Shown here: piece by piece, positions 27,326 through 37,258 of the stretch
Numbering within the stretch: position 1 is the first letter of the stretch
Layout: each line of letters starts with the position of its first letter
Assembly: GCF_000336635.1 (NCBI RefSeq)
Contig: NZ_AOLY01000037.1
Location: 51,316 to 115,315 of the forward strand
DNA from: Haloarcula japonica DSM 6131
GTDB lineage: Archaea; Halobacteriota; Halobacteria; Halobacteriales; Haloarculaceae
Reading direction: 5' to 3'
DNA: 64,000 nucleotides
Notes under the pieces: model-generated
Told to the model about the DNA's origin: nothing
What the model saw: the letters and a program-made list of their open reading frames with translations, nothing else
Database searches by the model: none
Program-made: the position numbers and the translations under genes

Positions 27326-28297
27326 TCAGATGCGCTGTGACGGGTCGCCTGTGCCGCCGGTCAGCGCGGATGCCAGTGCGCCACGGACTACGACGTCGTC
27401 ACCGAACTGCGTCAACTGGATATCCGGAATGTTCGACATCACCATATCATCGAGCCGGTCCCGGATCGGCTGTAGCACCTGCTCGGGGTTGTTGAGCGCA
27501 ACGGCCCCGCCGACGTAGACGACGAGCGGCGCGTACGCGTGGACGATGTTTGCGACGCCGATGGCGTTCCAGTGACTGATCTGGTCGAGGACGTGGGACG
27601 CGAACTCGTCTTCACCAGCGTATTCGAAGATATCTGCCGCGGAAAACTCCTCAGTCTCGATTGGGAGCGCCGTCTCGACGGGGTCCTCCCGGTGCAGTTG
27701 TGTGGCGTACCGCGGGATGTTCTCGCCTGAACAGTACGCTTCCCAGTGGCCGTCGTGCCCGCAGCCACAGGTCATGAACCCGTGGGGGTCGATGGTCAGG
27801 TGGCCGACCTCGCCGGCGTTCCCGTCCCAGCCCGAGAGGATGTTCCCGTCGACGGCGACCCCGGCACCGACCCCGGAGGAGATGGTGAGATACACCATGT
27901 CGTCGGGGCTCCGGTCCGAGTAGAAGCGCTCGCCGATGACGCCGGCGTTGGCATCGTTGTGCAGCGACACCCGCTCGCTGCCGATGAGATTTTCGACCGG
28001 CCCGGTCAGCGGAATCCGGTCGATGGTGTCTGGGAGGTTCGCGGGGTTCTCGACGACGCCTTCGGCTAAATCCATCGGGCCGAAGGAGCCGATACCGGCG
28101 GCAACCACGTCTGTTGGGGCGATATCGGCGGCGTCACAGGCCTGCCGAATCGCGTCGAGAACTGCCTCCGTGACCGCGATACCTGCTGGTCCACGCGGTG
28201 TCTCAGTTTTGTGCGACGAGACTATCGAGCCCGTCTCGTCACCGATAACAGCCCGAATATGTGTCGCTCCGAGGTCGACCCCTGCGTAAGCGCCCAT
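27326..28297 (-). CDS. ROK-family glucokinase
   Basis: A 323-aa sugar kinase. The phosphate loop is GVDLGATHIRAVIGD, the ROK signature area contains GIGSFGPMDL, the substrate region has LHNDANAGVIGER, and the zinc-binding motif is CGCGHDGHWEAYCSG. These fit glucokinase or another hexose kinase of the ROK family. ATG 28297 is chosen because the domain begins there; the frame is open upstream. A TTAAGTAT box about 30 bp before the ATG suggests its own leaderless promoter, although it follows pyruvate kinase by 52 bp in the same direction. Confidence 0.88.
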   Translation of the reverse strand: MGAYAGVDLGATHIRAVIGDETGSIVSSHKTETPRGPAGIAVTEAVLDAIRQACDAADIAPTDVVAAGIGSFGPMDLAEGVVENPANLPDTIDRIPLTGPVENLIGSERVSLHNDANAGVIGERFYSDRSPDDMVYLTISSGVGAGVAVDGNILSGWDGNAGEVGHLTIDPHGFMTCGCGHDGHWEAYCSGENIPRYATQLHREDPVETALPIETEEFSAADIFEYAGEDEFASHVLDQISHWNAIGVANIVHAYAPLVVYVGGAVALNNPEQVLQPIRDRLDDMVMSNIPDIQLTQFGDDVVVRGALASALTGGTGDPSQRI

Positions 28298-28349
28298 GCT
28301 GGTCGAAGGGTTGCCCCACCGATACTTAACTACACAGATTCTACTGCGG

Positions 28350-30140
28350 CTAGTAGTCTCGCTCCCTGCCCGAGATGTCCTCTCGTCCAACGGCCTCCTC
28401 GTAGACGACGCCGCGTTCGGAATCCAGTGTGACAGTCGACCCGTCGGAGACAGTATCGGGCAGGTCTGCGTTCGATATCATCGGAATCGAAAGCTCGCGG
28501 GCAATGATGGCAGCGTAGCTTGTGACGCCCTCGTGGGCGTCGATGATGCCACCGATGCGGCTGGTGTCGCCGACGAACTCGCCGTCGAAGCCTTCCGGAA
28601 CCGCCAGTATCGCCCCGTCAGGGACGTTCGAGAGGTCACCCGGCGACTCTCGGGGCGGTGCTGTCGAAATCCGATGCACGGGGCCGGTCACCAGACCGTC
28701 GACGATGGACCGACCGCTGGCGACCGTTTCGGCCGCGACGTGGACTTTCAGCATGTTCGCCGTGTTCATCCCCTCCAGCTCGGTCATCATCCCGGACAGG
28801 ACGACTACCGTGTCACCGCTGTCAGCGGCTTCGGTGTCGAGGGCCGACTGAACTGCTGTCTGGATGACGGCATCAGCGCCCTCGGTAGTGTACTCAGTCG
28901 TCACAGGCGTAATACCCCACGAGAGCGCGAGCTTCCGGCGGACACGCTCGCTTGGCGTCGACGCGACGATGGGGATCGAGGGCCGGTACTTCGCCGATTT
29001 CAGGGCGGTGTAGCCGGACTCGGAGGCAGCGACAATCGCCGACGCCCCGATGTCGCGGGCAAGGAACCGACCGGAGCGTGCGAGCGCGTCCGTCCGGGTA
29101 TCACCGGCGTTCGGCACGCGCTGTTCGCGGGACTCGGCGTACTCTTCGCTGCCCTCGACATCGCGGATGATCCGGTCCATCGTCTCGACGACGCGAGTCG
29201 GGTGGTCACCGATCGCCGTCTCGCCGGAGAGCATCACTGCGTCGGTGCCGTCAAGCACTGCGTTTGCTACGTCCGAGGCCTCCGCGCGGGTCGGCCGCCG
29301 GGAATGGACCATCGAGTCCAGCATCTCGGTCGCCGTGATGACCGGCACGCCGGCTTCGTGACACCGGCGGATGATGCGCTTCTGGATGATCGGGACATCC
29401 TCCAGCGGGCACTCCACGCCGAGGTCACCGCGAGCGACCATGACGCCGTAAGCCTCGTCGATGATCGAATCGAGGTTCTCGACGGCCCCAGCCCGTTCGA
29501 TCTTGGCGATGATCGGGATGTCGACGCCGCGCTCTTCGAGTGCCTGGCTGATCTCGTAGATATCCTCGCCGTCGCGGACGAACGACGCGGCCACGAAATC
29601 AGGCTCCTTCTCGGCGGCCACGTCGAGTTCTTGCCTGTCGTTCTCCGTGATGGTCGGTAGGTCGAGTTCGACGCCGGGAACGTTGACGCCCTTGCGAGCG
29701 GACAGTTTGCCGCCATTTTCAACGGTCGCAAACACTGTATCGTCCTCGACGCGTTCGACAGTCGTCTCGATACGTCCGTCATCGAGCAGCACGCGGTCGC
29801 CAGGTTCGACCGCTGTGATCGACTGCGAAAGCCCGACCTCTTCCGGCGTCGCGTCGTCACCGACGACGTACCGGATGGTGGACCCCTCCGTGAGCTGAAT
29901 CGGTTCGTCGATCTCCGCGGTCCGGACCTCCGGACCTGGCATGTCGAGCATGGCCGCGACCGGTTCCTCGACCGCCTCGTCTACCTTACGGATGCGATCG
30001 ATCATTTCACGGCGGTGTTCCGGCGAGCCGTGGCTCGCGTTCAGTCTGGCAACGGACATGCCGGCCTTTGCAAGCGACGCGATGTCGTCGACCGAGTCCG
30101 ACGCGGGACCGAGAGTACAGACGATCTTTGCGCTACGCAT
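28350..30140 (-). CDS. pyk: Pyruvate kinase with C-terminal PEP-utilizer-like domain
   Basis: Converts PEP and ADP to pyruvate and ATP. The catalytic core starts MRSAKIVCTLGPAS and shows MLDMPGPEVRT, KIERAGAVENL, MVARGDLGVE, TATEMLDSM and MLSGETAIGDHP. After the usual C-terminal regulatory domain comes an extra domain of about 100 residues similar to the phosphohistidine domain of PEP-utilizing enzymes (GGIIDAHEGVTSYAAIIAREL). In that motif the phosphorylated His is Tyr (TSY for TSH), so the domain cannot carry phosphate in the known way. ATG 30140 is chosen over an ATG 14 codons upstream. Total 596 aa. Confidence 0.95.
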   Translation of the reverse strand: MRSAKIVCTLGPASDSVDDIASLAKAGMSVARLNASHGSPEHRREMIDRIRKVDEAVEEPVAAMLDMPGPEVRTAEIDEPIQLTEGSTIRYVVGDDATPEEVGLSQSITAVEPGDRVLLDDGRIETTVERVEDDTVFATVENGGKLSARKGVNVPGVELDLPTITENDRQELDVAAEKEPDFVAASFVRDGEDIYEISQALEERGVDIPIIAKIERAGAVENLDSIIDEAYGVMVARGDLGVECPLEDVPIIQKRIIRRCHEAGVPVITATEMLDSMVHSRRPTRAEASDVANAVLDGTDAVMLSGETAIGDHPTRVVETMDRIIRDVEGSEEYAESREQRVPNAGDTRTDALARSGRFLARDIGASAIVAASESGYTALKSAKYRPSIPIVASTPSERVRRKLALSWGITPVTTEYTTEGADAVIQTAVQSALDTEAADSGDTVVVLSGMMTELEGMNTANMLKVHVAAETVASGRSIVDGLVTGPVHRISTAPPRESPGDLSNVPDGAILAVPEGFDGEFVGDTSRIGGIIDAHEGVTSYAAIIARELSIPMISNADLPDTVSDGSTVTLDSERGVVYEEAVGREDISGRERDY

Positions 30141-30240
30141 TGTGACCTCCGTCTCCGGGGACCCACAGTTTACAGCGTTCATAGTTAATCATACCCTGCC
30201 GTTCCCCGCGAAGGGATAAGAAGCTTGCTGGACGCCGTAG

Positions 30241-31200
30241 CTACCGCGAAATCGCTTCCGTGTCGCCGCTGAGAATCGAGCGGACTTCGTCGGGCGACAC
30301 GACAGCAATGTCGCCCGGTATCGACCGTTTGAGTGCGGCTGTCGCAGCACCCCAAGCGAGCCCATCCGCGACACTGCCACCGGAGAGATACTGCGAGAGG
30401 AAGCCGCCGACGAAGGAGTCACCGGTCCCGACCGGATGCGTATCGGTCGACTCGAACGTTAGTTGCTCCGTTACAGTTCCGTCGGCAAGTGCGAGCGCCC
30501 CGTCGCTGCCCCGGGTGATTACTGTCGCTTCGAACCCGTACTCGTCGGCGAGGTCCCGAGCAATCGTTTCCGCATCACCAGTCCTGTCCAACACGACGTT
30601 TGCGTCGCGTTCGGCGACGACGAGTACGTCGATAGACGGGAATAGCTCGGTCAGGACAGAGCGGGCTTCCGTGGGCGTCCAGAGCTTCGAGCGGTAGTTC
30701 AGGTCGAGGCTCGTGGTCGTATCCGCGTCCTGTGCGAGCGAGAGGAGGTCAGTAGTGGTCGATTCGAGCGTCTCCGAGAGCGCCGGTGTGATCCCCGAAG
30801 TGTGGAATCCCGCGGCGTTCGCGATTGTATCCGTCGGCAGTTCTTCCGGCGTAGCCGTCGTGACACTGGCGTCTCGCCGGTCGTAGATAACATCGTTACC
30901 CCGCGGTGGACTGCCCTGTTCCAGGTAGTAGGTTCCCTGTCGGGCACTGTCCGAGTCGTCCCAGGCGATATCGACCGACACGCCATGGTGTTTGAGCTCT
31001 CCCGTGACTCGGTGACCGACCGGTGAATCGGGGAGTTTTGAGGCCCACAATGCATCGAGTCCAAGTCGTTGAGCAGCGACTGCGACGTTTGACTCCGCCC
31101 CAGCCGCCCTGACGGTGTACTGGTCTGCGGTCTCCAGTCGCTCGTCGTCAGGTGGCGATAACCGCAACATCGTCTCGCCGAACGTAACTAACTCCGTCAT
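30241..31200 (-). CDS. kdgK: 2-keto-3-deoxygluconate kinase (PfkB family)
   Basis: A 319-aa PfkB-family kinase. The N-terminus LVTFGETMLRLSPP and RAAGAESNVAVAAQRLG, the middle LDLNYRSKLW and the ATP-site motif HPVGTGDSFVGGF (catalytic Asp in GTGD) correspond to KDG kinases. In haloarchaea this enzyme phosphorylates 2-keto-3-deoxygluconate in the semi-phosphorylative Entner-Doudoroff pathway, which fits the nearby glucokinase and pyruvate kinase and the sugar-acid dehydratase at the window start. Another pentose or hexose could be the substrate. Confidence 0.88.
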   Translation of the reverse strand: MTELVTFGETMLRLSPPDDERLETADQYTVRAAGAESNVAVAAQRLGLDALWASKLPDSPVGHRVTGELKHHGVSVDIAWDDSDSARQGTYYLEQGSPPRGNDVIYDRRDASVTTATPEELPTDTIANAAGFHTSGITPALSETLESTTTDLLSLAQDADTTTSLDLNYRSKLWTPTEARSVLTELFPSIDVLVVAERDANVVLDRTGDAETIARDLADEYGFEATVITRGSDGALALADGTVTEQLTFESTDTHPVGTGDSFVGGFLSQYLSGGSVADGLAWGAATAALKRSIPGDIAVVSPDEVRSILSGDTEAISR

Positions 31201-31374
31201 ATCCGACGTTGCTCACTGGCTGGGTATAAATCCCGGAGAACCAGTCGTCTGACGGACCTATTAATCTCCCCTTACTGCATCGTAGACAGTGACATTGTAG
31301 TTTTCATCGTGGATTCTCGGCTGTATTAGTCTTCTCCAAAAGTTTATGTGCTATAGTAATTTACACACGCCAGT

Positions 31375-32745
31375 ATGGATTCAGGGAGAAATGGTGGTGG
31401 GCCGTCTGTCTTTAGGCGGAACCTACTCCGTTCGATTGGTGCGGCCGGGCTGGCCGGACTTGCGGGTTGTGGTGGCAGCGAGGGTGTGACAGATGGGAAC
31501 GAGACGCCGACCCCAACTCCAGTTGGAAACTTTCCGGTGTCCGGGGATTCGGTGACGTTCGGTTTCAACGTCGCTTCCTCTGGGGCGTACTCAACGGCCG
31601 GCAAGCAGGAGCTCCGAGGGTTCAAACTCGCGGTCAAGCACATTAACAACGGTGGCGGGTGGGTAACGAGCGAGAAGTACGAGTCACCTCTGGACGGTGA
31701 CGGACTTCTGGATAAGGATGTCGAATTCGTTGTCGAAGACACGGGTGGCAGTTCAGATACCGCCCGGAGCAACGCACAGCGGCTTACTGATAGCGAGGAG
31801 GTCATTATGCTCGCTGGTGGGACGTCCAGCAGTTCCAGTCTGGCCAATCAGGAGGTTGCCGCGCAGAACCAGATCGTGTACATGTCGACGATGGCTAACG
31901 CGAACTCGCTGACGGGTGTCGACTGCAACCGGTACTCCTTCCGCGAGATGTTCAACAACCGCATGGCGGCCGAAGCGCTGGCCCCGGCCCTCAGTGACGA
32001 GTTCGGAGACGACATCAATTACGTCAAAATCTCCCAGGACAATGAGTGGGGACGGACACTCCGAAACGATATGGATACAGCCCTCGGGAATCTCGGCTGG
32101 TCACCTGTTTGGGACACGACTGCGCAGGTCGGGACGACTGACTACTCTCAGTACGCGGAAGACCTCGAGTCGGTCGATTTCGACGTAGTCGTGCTCGGTC
32201 TCGGGGGCCTCGACGCAGTAAACGCACTCAGAGCGTTCCGGGAGGTGTTCCCGGAGTCGAATATCGTCCTTCCGATAGCCTCGAGAGGTATTGCCCAAAC
32301 CGCAGGCGACGCGATAGAGGGTGTTATAGGAACGGTCGCCTGGAGTCCGGAGATCAATTCGCCGCTGTCGAATACCTTCCGAGAGACGTTCCGTGAGGAG
32401 TACGGCAATTCGACGGGGACCTCGAAATCGGCGTCCCCATCAGGAGCAGCCCATATCGCGTACACGCAAGCGCTGCAGTACGCCAGCGCAGTCGAGCGGG
32501 CGGGAACCTTCAATCCGATCGATGTCATCGGAGAGCTCGAAAGACACGAGTACGACGTCGGTCTTGGAACACAGACCCTCCGGGCCTGTGATCACCAGGC
32601 GATGCGTAAAGTACCAGTTGTGAGAGGAAAGCCGGAGGTACGGCAATCCTATGGCAGCTACTACGGCCTAGTTGGAGAACCAGTGGATGTACAGTACGCC
32701 TGCGATAGCGGTCCAGCGGCTAACTGCTCGCTTGGGGGGAGCTAA
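31375..32745 (+). CDS. Receptor-type (LivJ-like) binding lipoprotein paired with a transducer
   Basis: A 456-aa type I periplasmic-binding-fold protein. The N-terminus has a Tat motif (FRRNLLRSIG) and a lipobox (LAGC), then a linker rich in Thr and Pro. The mature region begins VTFGFNVASSGAYSTAGKQELRG as in Leu/Ile/Val- or amide-binding receptors. No permease or ATPase gene follows; the next gene, 2 bp downstream, is a membrane transducer. Haloarchaeal BasB/BasT and CosB/CosT use the same pairing of a binding lipoprotein with a transducer, so this protein probably senses rather than transports. A TTTATG-like box about 35 bp before the ATG is the likely promoter. Confidence 0.88.
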   Translation: MDSGRNGGGPSVFRRNLLRSIGAAGLAGLAGCGGSEGVTDGNETPTPTPVGNFPVSGDSVTFGFNVASSGAYSTAGKQELRGFKLAVKHINNGGGWVTSEKYESPLDGDGLLDKDVEFVVEDTGGSSDTARSNAQRLTDSEEVIMLAGGTSSSSSLANQEVAAQNQIVYMSTMANANSLTGVDCNRYSFREMFNNRMAAEALAPALSDEFGDDINYVKISQDNEWGRTLRNDMDTALGNLGWSPVWDTTAQVGTTDYSQYAEDLESVDFDVVVLGLGGLDAVNALRAFREVFPESNIVLPIASRGIAQTAGDAIEGVIGTVAWSPEINSPLSNTFRETFREEYGNSTGTSKSASPSGAAHIAYTQALQYASAVERAGTFNPIDVIGELERHEYDVGLGTQTLRACDHQAMRKVPVVRGKPEVRQSYGSYYGLVGEPVDVQYACDSGPAANCSLGGS

Positions 32746-32747
32746 GT

Positions 32748-34670
32748 ATGAGTTCAGGAGATACACAGATACCAGACAGTTCAGAGAACGGTTCGAACGC
32801 CTCCGGTGGGATTCTAGCGACAGTCGTCCCGGATTTCATCCGGCGAAACTTCGCACTCAAATTCGGTATCGTCCTCTTCATTATGGCGCTGTCGGTTGGG
32901 CTCATCGGCCTTGCCGCGACAGAGCAAGTCAAGAACTACACGGAACAACAGGTTCTGAGCGACTACGAAAGCGCCGCCGCACAGGAGGCTGACATCCTGT
33001 CACAGTGGGTTGACCGGAACCGGCTATCGACTCAATTCGTTTCTTCCGACGACATCTGGGCCAGTAGTGATACCGATGATATCGATATCGAACTTAACAA
33101 TCGGAAAGCCGCTTTGTCCGCAGATGCTGCCGACATCCATCTGGTCGAACGGAATACCGGCCAATCCCAGGTTGTCGCCAGCACATCTAACTCACAGGTA
33201 CTGACTAACTCACCGCTCGAATCGACGAGCAGGGCCTGGCTTACTGGTGTGAACTTCGAAACGGCAAGCGATGTCGTCGTCTCCGACGTGTACCAGACGA
33301 ACTCCGGCCCGGTCGTCGGCTTCGTCAGTCCTGTCGATGCCTCACAGAACCGGTATATCCTTATCGAGTATTCACTTGACGAGATCGCGAACTCACTTCA
33401 GGGGAACAACAGGGCCGAAGGCGGATTCACGCAGGTCGTCAACGGATCAGCGGTCGTCATGATCGACGAACCCAGAGACGGGAGCCGCGGCCTCGGCGAA
33501 AACATACTGCAGTCGTATAGCTCGAACAGCCCTGCCACCGAACCGATCAACGCGGCGGATGACCTCCGCTCGTCGGAGCAACAGTCCGGCGTCACCGCTG
33601 ACATGCCGGCGACTGACGTGCTCAACGAGCGCTACACTGTCGGCTATGCACCGATTCAGGGCACCGACTGGGTCGTTCTCGTACACGCACCCAACTCCGC
33701 GGTCTTTGGTTTCGTCCAGAACGTCCAGCAGTACGGACTTATCGGCACGGCACTGATGGTGTTGCTCATCGCGGGTGTCGGTGCGATACTCGGGTACAAC
33801 ACGGCAACATCGATCGACCGGCTGACCCGAAAAACGGACCAGATGCGACAGGGGAACCTCGACGTCGAGATCGCCACCAATCGTATCGACAATATCGGCC
33901 GCCTGTACAGCGGGTTCGCTGACATGCGCGACGCGCTCAACGAACAGATCAACGAGGCCGAGCGTGCACAGAAGGAAGCGGAGGTTTCCCGGGCCGAAGC
34001 CCTTGAAGTCAACAAGTACCTCCAGAAGAAGGCCGAGGAATTCTCTGACGTAATGGAGGAGACAGCCGCTGGAAACCTCACAGAACGGATGGCGACCGAC
34101 GGCGAGAACGAGTCGATGGACCGTATCGCCAGCGAGTTCAACGGCATGGTCGACGAACTCGAAAAGACGATCGGTCAGCTCAACAGCTTCGCCGACGAAG
34201 TTGCGGAATCCGGAGACGTTGTTCTGTCGAGTGCGGAGTCCGTCCGTGACGCGTCCGAGCAGGTCGCCGAATCGACACAGAAGATCTCCGATGACGCTTA
34301 CGATCAGAAGGATCGCCTCGCTACTATTTCGGAGGATCTCGACACCCTCGTGGACACGCTTGAAGAACTGGAGGCGGACAACCCGGACATCGATCTGGGC
34401 GACTCGCTCGAACGGTTCCGGACGGTGGCGACGACGCTACAGTCAGCCGCCGAAACGAGTGACCAGATGATGGCTGAAACTCAGACCGTCGCTGGCGCAG
34501 CGGAAGAACAGGCCGCAGAGCTCAACGAAGTGTCTTCGCGGGCCGAACAGCTCAAACGCTACGCGAAGCCACTCGGTGACATTCTGAACCGCTTCGAAAC
34601 CGAAGCCGAGCACGAGTTCGTCTTCTCGGGCGGTCCGTCACAGAGTCTCGGCGAAGAGGAAGAAGAGTAG
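32748..34670 (+). CDS. Membrane transducer-like protein lacking the chemotaxis hairpin tip
   Basis: A 640-aa protein. It has a cytoplasmic N-tail, a first membrane helix (about 36-57, KFGIVLFIMALSVGLIGLAA), an extracellular region of about 270 residues resembling a double-Cache sensor, a second helix (about 330-350, LIGTALMVLLIAGVGAILGY), a HAMP domain and a second HAMP-like unit (FSDVMEETAAGNLTERMA). Helices similar to halobacterial transducers follow (STQKISDDAYDQKDRLATIS and MAETQTVAGAAEEQAAELNE). The highly conserved tip that binds CheA/CheW ([16 protein letters not shown] in the window's other transducers) is missing; a short LEELEADNPDIDLGDSLE segment takes its place. It could be a receptor that pairs with other transducers or acts on a different partner. 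It lies 2 bp after its binding lipoprotein. Confidence 0.85.
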   Translation: MSSGDTQIPDSSENGSNASGGILATVVPDFIRRNFALKFGIVLFIMALSVGLIGLAATEQVKNYTEQQVLSDYESAAAQEADILSQWVDRNRLSTQFVSSDDIWASSDTDDIDIELNNRKAALSADAADIHLVERNTGQSQVVASTSNSQVLTNSPLESTSRAWLTGVNFETASDVVVSDVYQTNSGPVVGFVSPVDASQNRYILIEYSLDEIANSLQGNNRAEGGFTQVVNGSAVVMIDEPRDGSRGLGENILQSYSSNSPATEPINAADDLRSSEQQSGVTADMPATDVLNERYTVGYAPIQGTDWVVLVHAPNSAVFGFVQNVQQYGLIGTALMVLLIAGVGAILGYNTATSIDRLTRKTDQMRQGNLDVEIATNRIDNIGRLYSGFADMRDALNEQINEAERAQKEAEVSRAEALEVNKYLQKKAEEFSDVMEETAAGNLTERMATDGENESMDRIASEFNGMVDELEKTIGQLNSFADEVAESGDVVLSSAESVRDASEQVAESTQKISDDAYDQKDRLATISEDLDTLVDTLEELEADNPDIDLGDSLERFRTVATTLQSAAETSDQMMAETQTVAGAAEEQAAELNEVSSRAEQLKRYAKPLGDILNRFETEAEHEFVFSGGPSQSLGEEEEE

Positions 34671-34726
34671 CCCGCTTCACTGCGTTTACCGAAACCGATT
34701 TTCACGCCGGCGACGTATCACGTGCA

Positions 34727-35149
34727 ATGAGCGACGACGCAGGCGATATCTCACGGGCAGAACTCGCCGAGTACTGTCGAACCCAGGCTGCGATTCTTGC
34801 GGGCCATCTGGACCAGCGTAGTGCGGAGCTCTCTGATTTGCTCGAAGAAATAGAACAGGACACAGCTAACGCTCGTACGACATTAACCGAGGGTTCCGGT
34901 CCGGAGACCGAGGCAGAAGCCACTATCGCCGAAATAGAGGCCAAACAGGCGCGAGCACAGGCGGAGCAGGCAGCAATCGACGACTACCGGACGCTCGCCG
35001 AGGGATATACGGATCTTGCCGAACAGCTCGCCGAAGGCTCCGGTGATCTCGAAACCGTTCTTGAGTTCGAAATCGACACCGATGCGCCGACGTATTTCGA
35101 CGCAGAGACGACTATTTTGGGAGTCGCAACCGGAGAAGACAGGGACTGA
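34727..35149 (+). CDS. Small coiled-coil protein of unknown function
   Basis: A 140-aa acidic protein. Residues 8-105 look like a long helical hairpin (AELAEYCRTQAAILAGHLDQ ... EAKQARAQAEQAAIDDYRTL), followed by a short C-terminal segment with ETVLEFEIDTDAPTYFDAET. I recognise no family. It starts 56 bp after the tip-less transducer in the same direction and may belong to that operon, perhaps as a cytoplasmic partner of its helical bundle; this is inference. Confidence 0.7.
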   Translation: MSDDAGDISRAELAEYCRTQAAILAGHLDQRSAELSDLLEEIEQDTANARTTLTEGSGPETEAEATIAEIEAKQARAQAEQAAIDDYRTLAEGYTDLAEQLAEGSGDLETVLEFEIDTDAPTYFDAETTILGVATGEDRD

Positions 35150-37258
35150 TGGGGTTACCGTGGAGGCGGTCCACGACCGGGCTACCGTACAACGCTGATT
35201 TCTGCTGACAGCCACGTTTTCATGTGGGTCGGTGCTGAATTCGAGTAGCTTACGAGCAGAGACTATCCTCACTGCAAGGGTACGTGGCCCGGCTCGGCCC
35301 TTCTAGGGGTAAGTTGCCGTCCCAGCGCGATGTGGCTACGCTCATCGAGGCACTGATTTCCGGCTCGAATCGGTAGCGCAGAATCCAGATTCGATATAGC
35401 GACATGAGATTTATTTGTCCCAAGTATCCCACTGAGCTGTAGCATGAGAATTACTAATAGTAATTACAGAATCACACCACCCACGAAAATCTTAGCCAGA
35501 AATCCCTGCGGACCTAAGCTTACGAATTGAACGTGCGCTCGACGAGGTATTTGACCAGATAGAACCCGCCAATAAGAGTGATAACCATGACTACCAGTAC
35601 AATCGCGATCATGAACAGAAGGACAAGTGCGTCGTTAGCCATCGGGCTCACCCGCCTGAGAGGTGGCGTCTCGTCGGGAACGCATATCGTTAGCTTCAGC
35701 CTCGATACGCTAATGTAGGAGGGTTTCGGTTCATCAGTCTATGGTACTCGTAATCTATACTGACCGCCAGCGATCAGAAGTGCTCGGTGACACGTGCGCA
35801 GGAGGGAATGCCAGAGTCACGCCGATAGGGACGGCTTGAGCGCAGGGAAACAGCTGTTTTCGGCGCATCTACCACTCAACGGGTGTCCATAGACAGTGAA
35901 ACCTGGTGCGGATTTTCGATACGAAAAACAAGTGACGAGTCGAGTACGTCAATTATATCACTCTAACCTACGGGTTTCCGTGGCGACTATGACGACGGGC
36001 TGTACGCAAAGCACCATTCGCAACATCGTGTGCATCGCCCATTTAGACGGGCGGTCCCGGCCTGAGATTTCGATTGAGAGCGAACTGAAAGACTGATACA
36101 ATACCGGCGTCCTCGGCTGGAAATCGCTGATAGCCCGAATGTACCGACTTCGAGAAGCGGGGCCGATTAAACCCGTGGCCCGACGGGACTGCTTGCTTCT
36201 GCTGAGTTTTTCAGCCGTGACTGCTTTTGGCGAGGTACCGGACACGCAATTGATCGATGGAACGGCTACTCTGGAATTGCTGCAAACACTCTCGCCGCCG
36301 TCCTGCCGCGGCCGGCGAGTAATACTGTCCAAAAGTGTGTTCCAGCGGTCCCGTGAGACGATGCGAACTCGCCCGGTTGTAGTCTGAGTAGCCCCGGAAA
36401 CGATGCTTTTCGGGATCACGAAGGCAGAACGATTACATGGGGCCATACAGTAGCGAGCGTCTCTGGCAACCGTACCTGAAGCGAGCCCAACGCAGCGGTC
36501 TCCCCAGAACCACTGTGTCGTGCCCTGTTGGAACGAGTATGAGAACGGCCGAGACACAGTGTGTCTGGTTAAAAGCGTAGCCCTGCCAGCGTGCTCGCCT
36601 TTGGCGGCACGCAGAACAGGCAATCAGGCCGATAGCACGCTCGTGGAGACTATTGGGCGACCACGACTGATCGGAGCACCACCTCTCGTCGTCCAAGGAC
36701 CGGACCACGGATCGGAGTACTGTCCAGTGTGACGGGCATATGTTGCCGGGGAACTCTTAGACCGATGAGATCCGTACGGAAATCGCGCTGTTCTCTACGG
36801 AGGGGATCAGCACCGTGACACATGTCTCGTCTGAGAGACCGCGGATGCTATGAAGTGTGGAAGGGTCAGGAACCAACCGTGCAAGGAAATCGGTGATACC
36901 GAGCTATTGGACAGACTACCATCCATATGTCTGGCCTGGCAGAGTAGCAGCAGATCTGAATCATCCCAACTCACTTCCCGTGAGCGTTCACCAGATCAAA
37001 CCAGATATTGAGACAAGTTGACAAACGATACTCTACTTTCGTCTGTCTGAATCTGGTTGGCAGGCGAGTGAACCAGAGCATACGCCGATCTGCACTCAAA
37101 TTTGTATTTGTGAATATGCGCCCACACATTGAATAAGTATTGGGTGATTGCCAGTAATCCGGCAAATGGCGGCGAAATAGGGTGTCACCTACCCAAATAA
37201 AGGCTTTTATCTCCAAGTATGGGACTACATTGAAGTCCCTGGCGTCCAAGGTGAAACT
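35150..37258. other. 2.1-kb gene-poor, lower-GC stretch
   Basis: Apart from a 40-aa membrane peptide at 35520-35642, no convincing gene is seen. The open frames present (longest 221 codons on the minus strand, 35958-36623) have basic, Ser/Arg-rich translations unlike haloarchaeal proteins. Base composition is visibly less GC-rich than in neighbouring genes. The end nearest the DUF5805-like gene holds its promoter: a GGCTTTTATCT box at about 37203-37213. The stretch may be decayed mobile-element DNA next to the recombinase; I found no recognisable transposase remnant or clear flanking repeat by eye. A perfect AAACAGCTGTTT palindrome lies at 35848-35859. Confidence 0.5.
35520..35642 (-). CDS. 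Predicted 40-aa single-pass membrane protein
   Basis: A 40-codon frame starting MANDALVLLFMIAIVLVVMV. It has one long hydrophobic helix (about residues 5-31) and a short basic/acidic tail ending VKYLVERTFNS, so a positive-inside anchor is likely. A GGTGAG ribosome-binding site lies 5 bp before the ATG at 35642. Composition and the ribosome site make this better than chance, though no family is recognised. It lies isolated in a gene-poor stretch. Confidence 0.55.
   Translation of the reverse strand: MANDALVLLFMIAIVLVVMVITLIGGFYLVKYLVERTFNS

Noticed and set aside
35958..36623. A 221-codon minus-strand frame in the gene-poor stretch
   Set aside because: Translation is basic and Ser/Arg-rich without domain features and is unlike haloarchaeal proteins; better read as non-coding or decayed.
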